From contig JAWKTE010000014.1 of the NCBI GenBank assembly GCA_041401985.1, positions 55,979 through 119,978 on the forward strand: a DNA stretch of 64,000 nucleotides, in the 5' to 3' direction. Source of the stretch: JACKHA01 sp041401985 (lineage in GTDB: Bacteria; Planctomycetota; Phycisphaerae; Phycisphaerales; UBA1924). Below, piece after piece: positions 21,561-29,275 of the stretch. Positions within the stretch are counted from its first letter, which is position 1. Each line of letters opens with the position of its first letter. The translations under genes were made by a program, and so were the position numbers. The notes beneath the pieces were generated by a model. That model saw only the letters and a list, made by a program, of their open reading frames with translations, ran no database searches and was not told the origin of the DNA.

Positions 21561-21629
21561 TTGGAATTGTGTGCGCGTCGAGCGCATATAAAGAACAGGG
21601 GAGGCTGGCGTTGCAGCGCCAGCCTCCCC
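21561..21629 (+). promoter_or_regulatory. Candidate tRNA promoter and 13-bp leader hairpin
   Basis: Between the helix-turn-helix gene and the tRNAs lies a weak TTGGAA (21561-21566) and a better TATAAA (21587-21592), spaced 20 nt. A perfect 13-bp hairpin (21598-21610 with 21617-21629, loop TTGCAG) starts 6 nt after the putative -10 and stops 3 nt before the first tRNA. It may terminate the upstream gene, or be the 5' leader that sets tRNA processing. Confidence 0.5.
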
Positions 21630-21632
21630 AAC

Positions 21633-21706
21633 ACCCCTGTAGCTCAACTGGAAAGAGCGCTCGGCTGCTAACTGAGAGGTCGCCCGTTCGAATCGGGTCA
21701 GGGGTA
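21633..21706 (+). tRNA. Short-variable-arm tRNA with GCU (Ser) anticodon
   Basis: Complete cloverleaf of 74 nt: acceptor ACCCCTG/CAGGGGT, D stem GCTC/GAGC, anticodon stem CTCGG/CTGAG with loop CTGCTAA, five-nt variable loop, T stem GCCCG/CGGGT with TTCGAAT, discriminator A. The anticodon GCT reads AGC/AGU serine codons, yet bacterial tRNA-Ser has a long variable arm that SerRS needs. By eye the body resembles tRNA-Asn, whose anticodon would be GTT. No CCA is encoded. Charging identity is uncertain. Confidence 0.85.
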
Positions 21707-21711
21707 CTTCG

Positions 21712-21797
21712 GCGGCAGTGGCGAAACTGGTAAACGCAGTCGGTTTGGAGCCGACCGTCCTGGCTGGGATTTGCGGGTTCGAGTCCCGCCTGCCGCA
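21712..21797 (+). tRNA. Leucine-type tRNA body with UGG (Pro) anticodon
   Basis: Complete 86-nt class II cloverleaf: acceptor GCGGCAG/CTGCCGC, D arm GCG/CGC with ACTGG, anticodon stem GTCGG/CCGAC with loop TTTGGAG, 17-nt variable arm (stem GTCC/GGAT), T stem GCGGG/CCCGC, discriminator A73. The D arm and acceptor closely resemble bacterial tRNA-Leu(UAG), but the anticodon is TGG, reading proline CCA and possibly other CCN codons. LeuRS in E. coli does not require the anticodon, so leucylation is plausible. It follows the first tRNA by 5 nt. No CCA is encoded. Confidence 0.88.
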
Positions 21798-21888
21798 ATG
21801 GAATTATCGACGAAACACCCAGCGATGTCAAGGGGTTGCGCGAAGATTGCGCTATCTCCTTGGCCGCAGTTGAGTTGCGTCGTGTCGT

Positions 21889-22842
21889 CTAGGCTTCGTA
21901 CCGCAACCGCTTTCCCTCCACCCGGTCGATCAGGTGGCACACCCGCTCCCCGTCGTTCATCTTGCGGGTGTTGTGGGCGAACTCGAACTGGGCCAGATAG
22001 CGGTGCAGGTGTTCGCGGCTGACGTTGTGGTACGTCCCGTTGATGCCGCGCTTCACACGGGCGAAGAACGATTCGACGGTGTTGGTCGTGACATCGCCGC
22101 GTGCGTACTCGCGGGTGCGGTGGTTGACCCGCTCGTGGGCGTACTCGGTCAGGCCGTTGTAGGACATGAACTCGTCGGTCATCAGCCGCGCCGACTGGTC
22201 CACGTTCTCGCGGACCATCGCCTGGATGTTCGATGAGTTGACCGAGGGCAGGATGCGAGTGCGGACGCTGCCGCCACGCTCGACCATCGCGCCGACGGCC
22301 TGCTTCTTGGTGCCCCGGCCACGCTTATTCAGCGGCTTTTCCAGCGTGCCGCGGTATCGGGGCTTCCCGCCGATGTACGTCTCGTCGGCCTCGACAATTC
22401 CGGTCATCTTGGGTGGCTTGGAGTAGTCGTCGGCCATGACCCAGCGAACCCGGTGCATCATGAACAAGGCGGTCTTGTAGGACACGCCGATGGTCCGGCT
22501 GATCTCCAGCGCGCTCACACCGTTCTTGCACTTCGCGGCTTCCCAGAACACCCGCGCCCACTTGTGCATCGGGATCAGGGATTCCTCGAACACGGTCCCG
22601 GTGCGGACTGTGTACTGCTTGCCGCAGCCCCGGCAACGCCACAGGAACCGCTTGTTCCGCTCGCCCGTGGCCCGGTCCTTCATCTGGTAGACGTTGACAT
22701 CGCCGCAGTGAACGCACGCGGGACTGTCGCCCCAACGCTTCCGCTCAAAGAAGGCGACACCCTCGGCCTCGTCGGCGCAGGCTCGTGGCAGTTCGTCCAC
22801 CGTGGCGGACTTGGCGAGTTCGGGGCGGGGCTTGCGTGCCAT
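21889..22842 (-). CDS. IS1595-family (ISXO2-like) transposase
   Basis: 317 aa from the ATG at 22842 (an in-frame ATG at 22866 adds 8 residues). An N-terminal zinc ribbon uses Cys43, Cys46, Cys70 and Cys73 (CVHCGD, CRGCGKQ). The DDE-type catalytic domain shows ADETYIGGKPR (Asp153), MTDEFMSYNG (Asp223) and VESFFARVKRGING (Glu258 region), ending in the family segment HLHRYLAQFEFAHNTR. It is intact and sits 53 nt inside the right end, so the element is probably still able to move. Confidence 0.95.
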   Translation of the reverse strand: MARKPRPELAKSATVDELPRACADEAEGVAFFERKRWGDSPACVHCGDVNVYQMKDRATGERNKRFLWRCRGCGKQYTVRTGTVFEESLIPMHKWARVFWEAAKCKNGVSALEISRTIGVSYKTALFMMHRVRWVMADDYSKPPKMTGIVEADETYIGGKPRYRGTLEKPLNKRGRGTKKQAVGAMVERGGSVRTRILPSVNSSNIQAMVRENVDQSARLMTDEFMSYNGLTEYAHERVNHRTREYARGDVTTNTVESFFARVKRGINGTYHNVSREHLHRYLAQFEFAHNTRKMNDGERVCHLIDRVEGKRLRYEA

Positions 22843-22894
22843 GATGGAACATGATACCTGTCTCAAAGCCCAAGTCCACCAAGGATTCCCCTAG

Positions 22895-22925
22895 TTTGCG
22901 TCAAGTACATACTTCCGAAAAGAAA
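22895..22925 (-). repeat. Right terminal inverted repeat and target duplication
   Basis: The 23-bp end (22895-22917) is the inverse of the left end with one mismatch; the duplication AAAAGAAA follows at 22918-22925. Confidence 0.92.
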
Positions 22926-22958
22926 AACTCGACCACGGCCTTCCGCCCGTCGTCGAGT
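22918..22958 (-). terminator. Intrinsic terminator of the superoxide dismutase gene
   Basis: On the minus strand a hairpin closed by ACTCGAC/GTCGAGT is followed by TTTTTCTTTT, a textbook T-tract. It lies about 157 nt past the sod stop. The T-tract is exactly the duplicated target of the transposon. Confidence 0.8.
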
Positions 22959-23114
22959 CATAGGAGGAGAGAGACAAGACACGCAGAAGGTGCCACACGT
23001 CTGGAAGGATGCCAACGTCTGGCGCGAGTTTTCTGAAGATTCCTCCAATACCGAGCGTAACGCCTGCACCAACAGGCCCTTGGAGCCGCCGGGCCGCTCC
23101 AATCCTCCACCGCC

Positions 23115-23870
23115 TTAGCGGGCCGCAGACTCATACAGACCCTGAACAAACGGCCAGTTGATCACGTTCATGAACGCCGCCACGTACTCCGCCCGCCGGT
23201 TCTGGTACTTCAGGTAGTACGCGTGCTCCCACACGTCGATCCCCAGCAGCGGGCGGGCCCCCGTCACGAACATGTTCTGCTGCTTCTCCTGCTGGATGAT
23301 CATCAGCCGCCCGCCCATCGGCTCGTGGATCAGCCACGCCCACCCGCCGCCCTCCACAGTCTCGGCCGCCAGCGTGAACTGGGCCTTGAAGAAGTTGAAC
23401 GACCCGAAGTCGCGCACGATCGCGTCCATCAGCGGGCCGCTCGGCTCGCCGGGACCATCGGGCGCCATCCCGTTCCAGAACAGCGTGTGGTTGATGTGCC
23501 CCGAGGCGTTGAACGACAGTTGCCCGCACCAGTGCTTGATGAGGGCCGGGTCGCCGCCGCCGGTGCGGATGAGTTCCAGTTGCTGCAGCGCGATGTTCAG
23601 CCCACGCACGTACCCCGCGTGGTGCCGATCGTGGTGGATCGTCATCGTCTGCGCATCGATGTGCGGCTCGAGCGCGCCCGCGTCGTACGGCAGGTCCGGC
23701 AGCGTGTACTCACCCGTCGCCGCCTGGTACCCAAGCGCCGCCGCCGACAGACCGAACGCGCCCGACGCCAGCCCGGGCGCCCTCGCCCCCATCGCCGGAC
23801 GAGCCAGAACCGCGGCAGAACCAGTGGCCAACGCACCAAGCGCCACGCGGCGGGTCAGGGGAGTGGTCAT
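23115..23870 (-). CDS. sodA: Exported Fe/Mn superoxide dismutase
   Basis: 251 aa from the ATG at 23870 (AGGAG 7 nt upstream). The first 35 residues look like a Tat signal (TPLTRRVALGALA), implying export in folded form. Metal ligands are visible: His in IHHDRHHAGY, His in SGHINHTLFW, and Asp/His in GIDVWEHAYYL. The Gly before HINH and the Gln in EKQQNMF favour a manganese or cambialistic enzyme over an iron type, but this is a judgement by eye. It dismutates superoxide. An intrinsic terminator lies downstream, now invaded by the transposon. Confidence 0.94.
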   Translation of the reverse strand: MTTPLTRRVALGALATGSAAVLARPAMGARAPGLASGAFGLSAAALGYQAATGEYTLPDLPYDAGALEPHIDAQTMTIHHDRHHAGYVRGLNIALQQLELIRTGGGDPALIKHWCGQLSFNASGHINHTLFWNGMAPDGPGEPSGPLMDAIVRDFGSFNFFKAQFTLAAETVEGGGWAWLIHEPMGGRLMIIQQEKQQNMFVTGARPLLGIDVWEHAYYLKYQNRRAEYVAAFMNVINWPFVQGLYESAAR

Positions 23871-23999
23871 CGAGACTCCTTTCATTGCAAGCGTGCGAGG
23901 CACGCTCTGGCCATCCGATTCAACAGACTCCGACCAAGCCGGTCGCTCGCGTCGCCGACGCCGATTCAGCACGCCGACCCCATCGAACAGTACCGCCCT

Positions 24000-24348
24000 C
24001 CCGCCCAAAGGGCGCACGAGCGTTGCGAGAGGCTCGCAATCGAAGGGCGTTCAAGCGTTGCGGGGCTCTCGCGCCCGAAGCGTACACGAGTGTTGCCGGG
24101 CGCTCCCGATCGAAGGACGACGAGCGTTGCCAGGGTTCCCCGCCCGGAGGGCGCACGAGTGTTGCCAGGGGCTTCAGCCCCTGGGAGAGCCTTCAAGAAC
24201 CCACGACCCCGGAGGGGTCGGCGAGGCGAGTTGTTCGAAGAGATTTCCGACCAACAAAGGCATCACCGGCCGTCCGGGCCGATCCGTCCCGACCGCCCAC
24301 CAGGGGCTGCAAGCCCTCGGCAACCCTCACGCGCCCTCCGGGCGAAGT
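24000..24348. repeat. Expanded GGGGCTTCAGCCCC repeat array
   Basis: Five degenerate units of roughly 36 nt run from 24000 to 24183. Each follows the scheme GAAGGGCGC-ACGAGYGTTGCC-rgggctc, the last having the full CAGGGGCTTCAGCCCCTG palindrome. CCCCGGAGGGG and an inverted tail (CAGGGGCTGCAAGCCCTCGG, GCGCCCTCCGGGCG) follow to 24348. The same final layout occurs at 17046-17257. The spacer 23871-24457 holds no gene. Confidence 0.75.
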
Positions 24349-24457
24349 CCCGCCCCAGAATCTCCCCCACCACGAGCAGGTCTGTGCGCCAATTCGGTGA
24401 CATCCGCAAACAAAGTTGGAACACCCGTCCTCCATCAGGTACCGTTCACTGTCCCCC

Positions 24458-24520
24458 GAGTGCCTAGTGCCGAGTGCCGAGTGCCCAGTGCCAAGTCCCG
24501 AGTGCCCAATGCCCAGTGCC
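24458..24520. repeat. AGTGCC-type interspersed repeat over a gene start
   Basis: About eight degenerate copies of AGTGCC/AGTGCCG/AGTGCCTAGTGCC are packed into 63 nt. Related hairpin forms lie at 29351 and 42275. The ATG used by the dockerin gene (24509) lies inside it. Confidence 0.75.
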
Positions 24521-25816
24521 TCCCCTCCCATCCTCGCCCCCCTCGCGGCCCTGCTTCTCGCCGCCCCCACGCTCACCCCCGCCCTCGCCCAGACCTGGCG
24601 CTGGGTGCCCGTCGAGGGCGACGTCTACGACTTGCTCTGGGACCCGCACCGCTCGGTGCTCTACTTCGGACGCGAGAACGGCTCGATCGGCGTCTACGAC
24701 CCCGCCGCCAACCAGTTCCTGCCCGAGTTTCCGAACGTCGGCCTCCAACTCCGCGGCATGGACATCACGCCCGAGGGGCACAAACTGTTCGTGTCCGACC
24801 GAACCTACGCCGGGCTCGGGCTCACGCGGTACCTCCGCGTGGTGGACCTCGAAACCCGCGCGGTGCGCTCGATCCCCTTCACCGCGATCATCAACAGCGA
24901 GAACCCGTGGGACGTGGCCATCGGCGACGACGGCTGGGGCTTCGTCACGACCGAGTACCGGGGCACGGGCGACAGCGCCGCCCGCCGGGTCAACGTCGAG
25001 GGCGAGTACATCGAGTTCCTGCCCGACTGGTTCCCCACCGGCGGGATCCTCCGCATCGACGGCGACTCCCGCGTCACCGCGTCGCCGGACCGGTCGTTCG
25101 TGACCGTTGTGACTCCAACGACGTTCGAGTACCTGTTCAACTACGACCCGGCGCTCCAGGTCCGGACGCAGTATGTCGACCTGGTCAAGGCCGTCACCTA
25201 CGACCCATCGTTCTCGAGCGACGGGTCACTCGTCGCGGTGTACGGGGGCGTGATCGGCGGCGGCGACGTGACGGTGTTCGACACGGCAACGCTCGGCCTC
25301 GTTTGGGGTATCAGTGACCACCAGGGCGGATTCGTGTTCGATCCGGTCCGCGACCGCCTGTACGTCGGCCATCAGTGGACGGCCTCAGTCGTGGTGTTCG
25401 ACACCAACTCCTGGCTCGAGGTTGATCGGCTTCCGCCGTTCGAGGTGTACTCCGCGAACTATTGGGACAACGGCCAGTACGAGGTTTCCGCCGATGGCCG
25501 CTTCCTCTTCGTCTCCCGCCGCGACACGTTCGGCACCAACACCGGCTTCTACGTCTTCGACCTCAACACCCTCGACTGCCGCCCCGACCTGACCACCACC
25601 GCCGTGCCCGGCCAGCCCGGCTACGGCACGCCCAACGGCGTTGTGAACTCCGACGACTTCTTCTACTTCCTCGCTCAGTACGCCCAGGCCAACCTGGCCG
25701 TCTGCGACCTGACCACCGGCGCCATCCCCGCCCAGCCCGGATACGGCGTGCCCAACGGCATCCTCAACTCCGACGACTTCTTCTACTTCCTCGCGCTCTT
25801 CGGGGCGGGGTGCTGA
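24509..25816 (+). CDS. Secreted beta-propeller-like protein with paired GC-type dockerin repeats
   Basis: 435 aa from the ATG at 24509. Codons further upstream only translate the AGTGCC repeat, and a clean signal peptide (ILAPLAALLLAAP, cleavage after ALAQ) starts just after this ATG. No Shine-Dalgarno is present because the repeat occupies the leader. The body repeats motifs such as VYDLLWDPHRSVLYFGRENG and GGDVTVFDTATLGLVWG, suggesting a YVTN/WD-like propeller. Two dockerin-like repeats (GYGTPNGVVNSDDFFYFL and a second) end in FGAGC. It is convergent with the AtoE gene, 14 nt away. Confidence 0.87.
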   Translation: MPSASPPILAPLAALLLAAPTLTPALAQTWRWVPVEGDVYDLLWDPHRSVLYFGRENGSIGVYDPAANQFLPEFPNVGLQLRGMDITPEGHKLFVSDRTYAGLGLTRYLRVVDLETRAVRSIPFTAIINSENPWDVAIGDDGWGFVTTEYRGTGDSAARRVNVEGEYIEFLPDWFPTGGILRIDGDSRVTASPDRSFVTVVTPTTFEYLFNYDPALQVRTQYVDLVKAVTYDPSFSSDGSLVAVYGGVIGGGDVTVFDTATLGLVWGISDHQGGFVFDPVRDRLYVGHQWTASVVVFDTNSWLEVDRLPPFEVYSANYWDNGQYEVSADGRFLFVSRRDTFGTNTGFYVFDLNTLDCRPDLTTTAVPGQPGYGTPNGVVNSDDFFYFLAQYAQANLAVCDLTTGAIPAQPGYGVPNGILNSDDFFYFLALFGAGC

Positions 25817-25830
25817 GCCGACCGCGCGCT

Positions 25831-27324
25831 TCAGAACACCAGCAGCCACACCCCGATCCACACCGCCCCCGCCGCCATCACCACCGACGTGTACCCCACG
25901 ATGTCACGCGCCTTCACGCCCGTGATCCCCAGCAGCGGCAGGGCCCAGAACGGCTGGAGCATGTTGGTCAGTTGGTCGCCGTACGCCACCGCCATGCACA
26001 TCACTCCCGGCGAGACACCGGCCGCCTCGCCCGCCTCGAGCATGATCGGCCCCTGCACCGACCACTGCCCCCCGCCCGAGGGCACGAACAGGTTTGTCAC
26101 GCCCGCGGCCAGGAACGCCAGCACCGGCAGCGTGGTCGGCGAGGCGACCTCCGCGATGCGGGTGGCCAAGAGCGCCGTCATCCCGCTCTCGCGCATCACC
26201 GCCATGATGCCCGCATACAACGGGAACTGCAGCAGGATGCCGGCGCAGCCGACCGCGCCCCGCTCGATGGCCCGCGCGTACCGCATCGGCGTGCCGTGCA
26301 GCAGCAGGCCCAGCATCAGCATCGTGAGATTGACGGCGTTGAGCGACAGGTTCTGCAGGCCGCTCTGGCCCCAGGCGATCGCGCCGTCCTGGCGGGGCAG
26401 GTAGTAGTCAATCGCCCACCACCCGATGACCGCCACCAGCAGCACCGAGACGACCGGCGAGTCCTCGAGCAGTCGCGGCAGGAAGGGCTTGCGATCCTCG
26501 GGCGAGGGCAGGCGAACCGTGTCGGCCGGATCAACGCTTTCGGCAGAGTCCCCGCGCCCCGCCTTCTCGCCGCCCGCGCCGCCCGTGCCGAAGGCCGAGG
26601 CCTGTCGCATCGCCGACGCGTCCCTGGGCGACAACAGCCAGGCCATCAGCGGGCACAGCACCAGCAGGCCGCCGGTGATGACCAGGTTCATGGGCGACAA
26701 GAGTGTGCCCGACAGCGGGATCGGCGCGGCGGTGGACGTGGCCCCGAGCGAAGCCCGGATGCCGCCCTCGGTCGTCATGCTCAGCGGGGCCGAGCCGGAG
26801 AACCCGCCGTGCCAGACCATCAGCCCCAGGTACCCGGCGGCGGCCAGCAGCGGGTAGTGGGCCGCCCGCCCACGCGCCTCCATCGACACGCCGACCTTGC
26901 GGGCCAGCACCGCGCCGGCCACAAGCCCCAGCCCCCAGTTCACGACGGCGAGCACGCACGCGACAGCGGCGATCATGGCCGCGGCCTGGGCGCACGTCCG
27001 CGGCAGGCGGGCCAGGCGCTCGAGCCCGCGATCGACGATCGGCGCGCTGGCCAGGGCCGTGCCCGTCACAAGGATCAGGCACATCTGCATGGAGAACGCC
27101 AGCAGCGACCAGACGCCAGCGTTCGCGCCCTCGGGACGCCCCGGCCCGGACGCAAGGCCCGACCAGTACCGGACGGCCTGGTGCAGCGACGTGTCGGTCA
27201 GCAGCACCGCCAGCCCGAGCGTCGCGAGCGTGAGCAGCACGGCCAGCACGAACGGATCGGGCGCGGTCCGGCGGAAGACCCACGACACCCGCTCGCCGAC
27301 ACCCGATACGAACCTGCCGATCAT
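25831..27324 (-). CDS. atoE: Short-chain fatty acid transporter, AtoE family
   Basis: 497 aa with about a dozen hydrophobic helices. The N-terminal RRTAPDPFVLAVLLTL and the central WGLGLVAGAVLARKVG and YLGLMVWHGGFSGSAPL match the AtoE/SCFA transporter family, which imports acetoacetate and short-chain fatty acids. The C-terminal LFVPSGGGQWSVQGPIML is also typical. Length is slightly above the E. coli protein owing to a polar loop near 235-265 (acidic, Ser/Glu/Asp-rich). It lies downstream of nusG on the same strand, separated by an inverted repeat. Confidence 0.9.
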   Translation of the reverse strand: MIGRFVSGVGERVSWVFRRTAPDPFVLAVLLTLATLGLAVLLTDTSLHQAVRYWSGLASGPGRPEGANAGVWSLLAFSMQMCLILVTGTALASAPIVDRGLERLARLPRTCAQAAAMIAAVACVLAVVNWGLGLVAGAVLARKVGVSMEARGRAAHYPLLAAAGYLGLMVWHGGFSGSAPLSMTTEGGIRASLGATSTAAPIPLSGTLLSPMNLVITGGLLVLCPLMAWLLSPRDASAMRQASAFGTGGAGGEKAGRGDSAESVDPADTVRLPSPEDRKPFLPRLLEDSPVVSVLLVAVIGWWAIDYYLPRQDGAIAWGQSGLQNLSLNAVNLTMLMLGLLLHGTPMRYARAIERGAVGCAGILLQFPLYAGIMAVMRESGMTALLATRIAEVASPTTLPVLAFLAAGVTNLFVPSGGGQWSVQGPIMLEAGEAAGVSPGVMCMAVAYGDQLTNMLQPFWALPLLGITGVKARDIVGYTSVVMAAGAVWIGVWLLVF

Positions 27325-27374
27325 CGTTGGAAGGTACCAGAAGGCAAAGCTGATGGCCCGGCGGAGTGGGCGAC

Positions 27375-27485
27375 GGACGCCGGACCTGAGGAGGCTCTGC
27401 GACGAAGATCCGGGTCGGACTCAGGAAAGGCGACAAACAACAGAAAGGGCTACCCGGACCTTCGCAGAGCCTCAGGTCCGGCGTC
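27375..27485. repeat. Long inverted repeat between nusG and atoE
   Basis: Arms at 27375-27401 and 27462-27485 pair over 24 bp with a 3-nt bulge (GACGCCGGACCTGAG...CTCTGCGA), separated by 60 nt. It could terminate the nusG transcript or be a small nonautonomous element. No second copy was seen here. Confidence 0.65.
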
Positions 27486-27540
27486 TGGGCGTCGGTCCGA
27501 CACCGCTGCGTTCGCGTGCACCCTCGCGACTCGCGGGGCG

Positions 27541-28185
27541 CTACTGCTCGTCGGCCTTGCCGATCTGCCACTCCTCGAGTTCGATCGGGGCCTGGCGGCC
27601 GAAGATGGTGACCAGCACGCGCACGAGGCCCTTCTCGGGCAGCAGCTCGTCGACGGTGCCCTCGTAGCCCTCGAACGGGCCCTGCTTGATCGTGACGCTC
27701 TCGCCCTTGGCGAAGGTGAGTTTCACGGTCGGCTCGTCCTCGGGCTTGCGCGAGTCGCGGAGCATCTTCTCGATCTCATGCTCCTGCATGGGCGTGGGGC
27801 GCCCCGCGGTGCCGACGAAGTCGCCCACGCCCGTGGTCTCCTTGATGAGGAAGAACACGTCCTGGGGGATGCGCCCGTCGGGCTCGAGCTGCATCTCGAC
27901 GAAGACGTAGCCGGGATACAGCTTCGTCTCGGTGATCTTCTGCTTGCCGCCCTTGATGGTCTTGGTCTTCTCGGTCGGAACGAGGATGCGCCCGATGAGG
28001 TGGGTCATCTTCTCGATGGCGACTTTGCGCAGGAGCGTCTCGCGGACGCTCGACTCCTTGTTCGAGGCGACGCGCAGCACGAACCAGTCCATGCCCTCCT
28101 GGCGCATGGCCTCGTCGGCGGCGATCAGGCCGGCCTTCTCGTCGGGGCGGCCGTCCAGCGCTTGGGTGGTCTGCTCATCGGGCAT
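27541..28185 (-). CDS. nusG: Transcription antitermination factor NusG
   Basis: 214 aa from the ATG at 28185. The NGN domain begins at MDWFVLRVASNKESSVRETL (about residue 32) and includes LYPGYVFVEMQL and IKETTGVGDFVGT. The KOW domain shows FAKGESVTIKQGPFEGYEGTVDEL. NusG binds RNA polymerase and couples transcription with Rho or ribosomes. It follows secE by 158 nt, the usual order; but the L11/L1 ribosomal genes that normally come next are replaced here by atoE. Confidence 0.97.
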   Translation of the reverse strand: MPDEQTTQALDGRPDEKAGLIAADEAMRQEGMDWFVLRVASNKESSVRETLLRKVAIEKMTHLIGRILVPTEKTKTIKGGKQKITETKLYPGYVFVEMQLEPDGRIPQDVFFLIKETTGVGDFVGTAGRPTPMQEHEIEKMLRDSRKPEDEPTVKLTFAKGESVTIKQGPFEGYEGTVDELLPEKGLVRVLVTIFGRQAPIELEEWQIGKADEQ

Positions 28186-28343
28186 GGTGCGGGCTCCGTG
28201 AAGGGACTCCGGTGGGCGTTGGAGCGCCCGCGGACTGGCGTTGAAAAGAGAGGCAGACAGAAGAGAAAGAGAGACGAAGAGACGAACAGAAGCGGACGGG
28301 TGGGCGGGCTGGCTGCGCCGGGCTCGCCCGCGGCTTTGGCGGC

Positions 28344-29045
28344 TCAGCGCTGCAGCACGTCGATCGCCGAGAAGAACCCCTGGAACAGCAGGTCCACGAC
28401 GAACAGCGCCCCGGCGATCAGGAACGTCGCCCCGATCACCACCCACGTCGAACCGATGACCTCCTTGCGCGTCGACCAGTTGACCTTGCGGGTCTCGTTG
28501 TCCGTCGCCACCAGGAAGTCCACCGACTTGGGACGCTTGCCGACGTACAGGAAGATCACCACCGCGCCGACGAGCACGACGACCGCCGCGGCCGCGGTCT
28601 GGATGTACGTCATCTCGAACGCGGCCACCGGTCGCCACGCGCCGTCGGGGGCGACCTGCCCCGTGAACCGATCGGCCGAGCCGGCGGGCACGCGGATCGA
28701 GCCGGCCGAGGTCAGTTCCCTCTCGGCGGTCACCGCGTCGGGCGTCCGCTGGATGTTCTCGATGTAGAGCGTCAGGCCGCTGGTGCCCTCGTCGGCCTGG
28801 CGGACCACGCCCGTGGCGATCGTCGTATCGCCCTCGTGGCCCACGAACTCGATCGAGGTGCCGGGCACGGGCGCCGTGCCCTGGACCGAGTCCACCAGCA
28901 CGTTGTAGCCCTTGATCGGCGGGCTGATGCGCTCCACCGACTGCCAGACCCACGCCGCCCCGGCCAGGAACAGGATCCCGACCGCGATCGCGGTCATCAT
29001 GCGGACCCAGTACCCCTGCCCCGGCTTGTAGATGCCCATCGACAT
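28344..29045 (-). CDS. secE: SecE translocase subunit with large extra domain
   Basis: 233 aa from the ATG at 29045. The C-terminal 60 residues are recognisable SecE (NETRKVNWSTRKEVIGSTWVV, then a helix to LLFQGFF). Preceding them are a first helix (about 15-33), a polar domain of about 100 residues and a second helix (about 145-168). Most bacterial SecE proteins have 60-130 residues, so the extracytoplasmic domain is unusual. The neighbours nusG, tRNA-Trp and rpmG fix the identity. It is an essential part of the SecYEG channel. Confidence 0.93.
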   Translation of the reverse strand: MSMGIYKPGQGYWVRMMTAIAVGILFLAGAAWVWQSVERISPPIKGYNVLVDSVQGTAPVPGTSIEFVGHEGDTTIATGVVRQADEGTSGLTLYIENIQRTPDAVTAERELTSAGSIRVPAGSADRFTGQVAPDGAWRPVAAFEMTYIQTAAAAVVVLVGAVVIFLYVGKRPKSVDFLVATDNETRKVNWSTRKEVIGSTWVVIGATFLIAGALFVVDLLFQGFFSAIDVLQR

Positions 29046-29275
29046 ATGGCGGTCCTGCCCCGATGCGGGGCGAATCAGATCACGGGAGGCGAATCGGAAG
29101 CCCGGATGAGAACCCGGATCACAGTCTCGTGCGAGGCCCCGACGCATCCCCGGCGGCCGCTTCTCGCGGGGCCCGGGACCGCCGATCGGCCCTCGCCCGT
29201 TCGCCCGGGCACGGACGCCCGAACGACGACGCTCGACGCCCGCCCGAGTCGCGCGCGCGCGGGCGGGCCCTGGAA

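Larger units (their letters stand above)
20137..22917. mobile_element. IS1595-family-like transposon with passenger genes
   Basis: 2781 bp bounded by 23-bp inverted ends matching at 22 positions, flanked by an identical 8-bp duplication AAAAGAAA (20129-20136 and 22918-22925), the size expected for IS1595-family transposition. The ISXO2-like transposase lies by the right end. Cargo: DUF3800 gene, small basic protein gene, divergent putative winged-helix gene, and two tRNA genes with unexpected anticodons. IS1595 relatives with passenger genes are known, but I know of none with this tRNA cargo. The perfect duplication suggests recent insertion. Confidence 0.92.
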
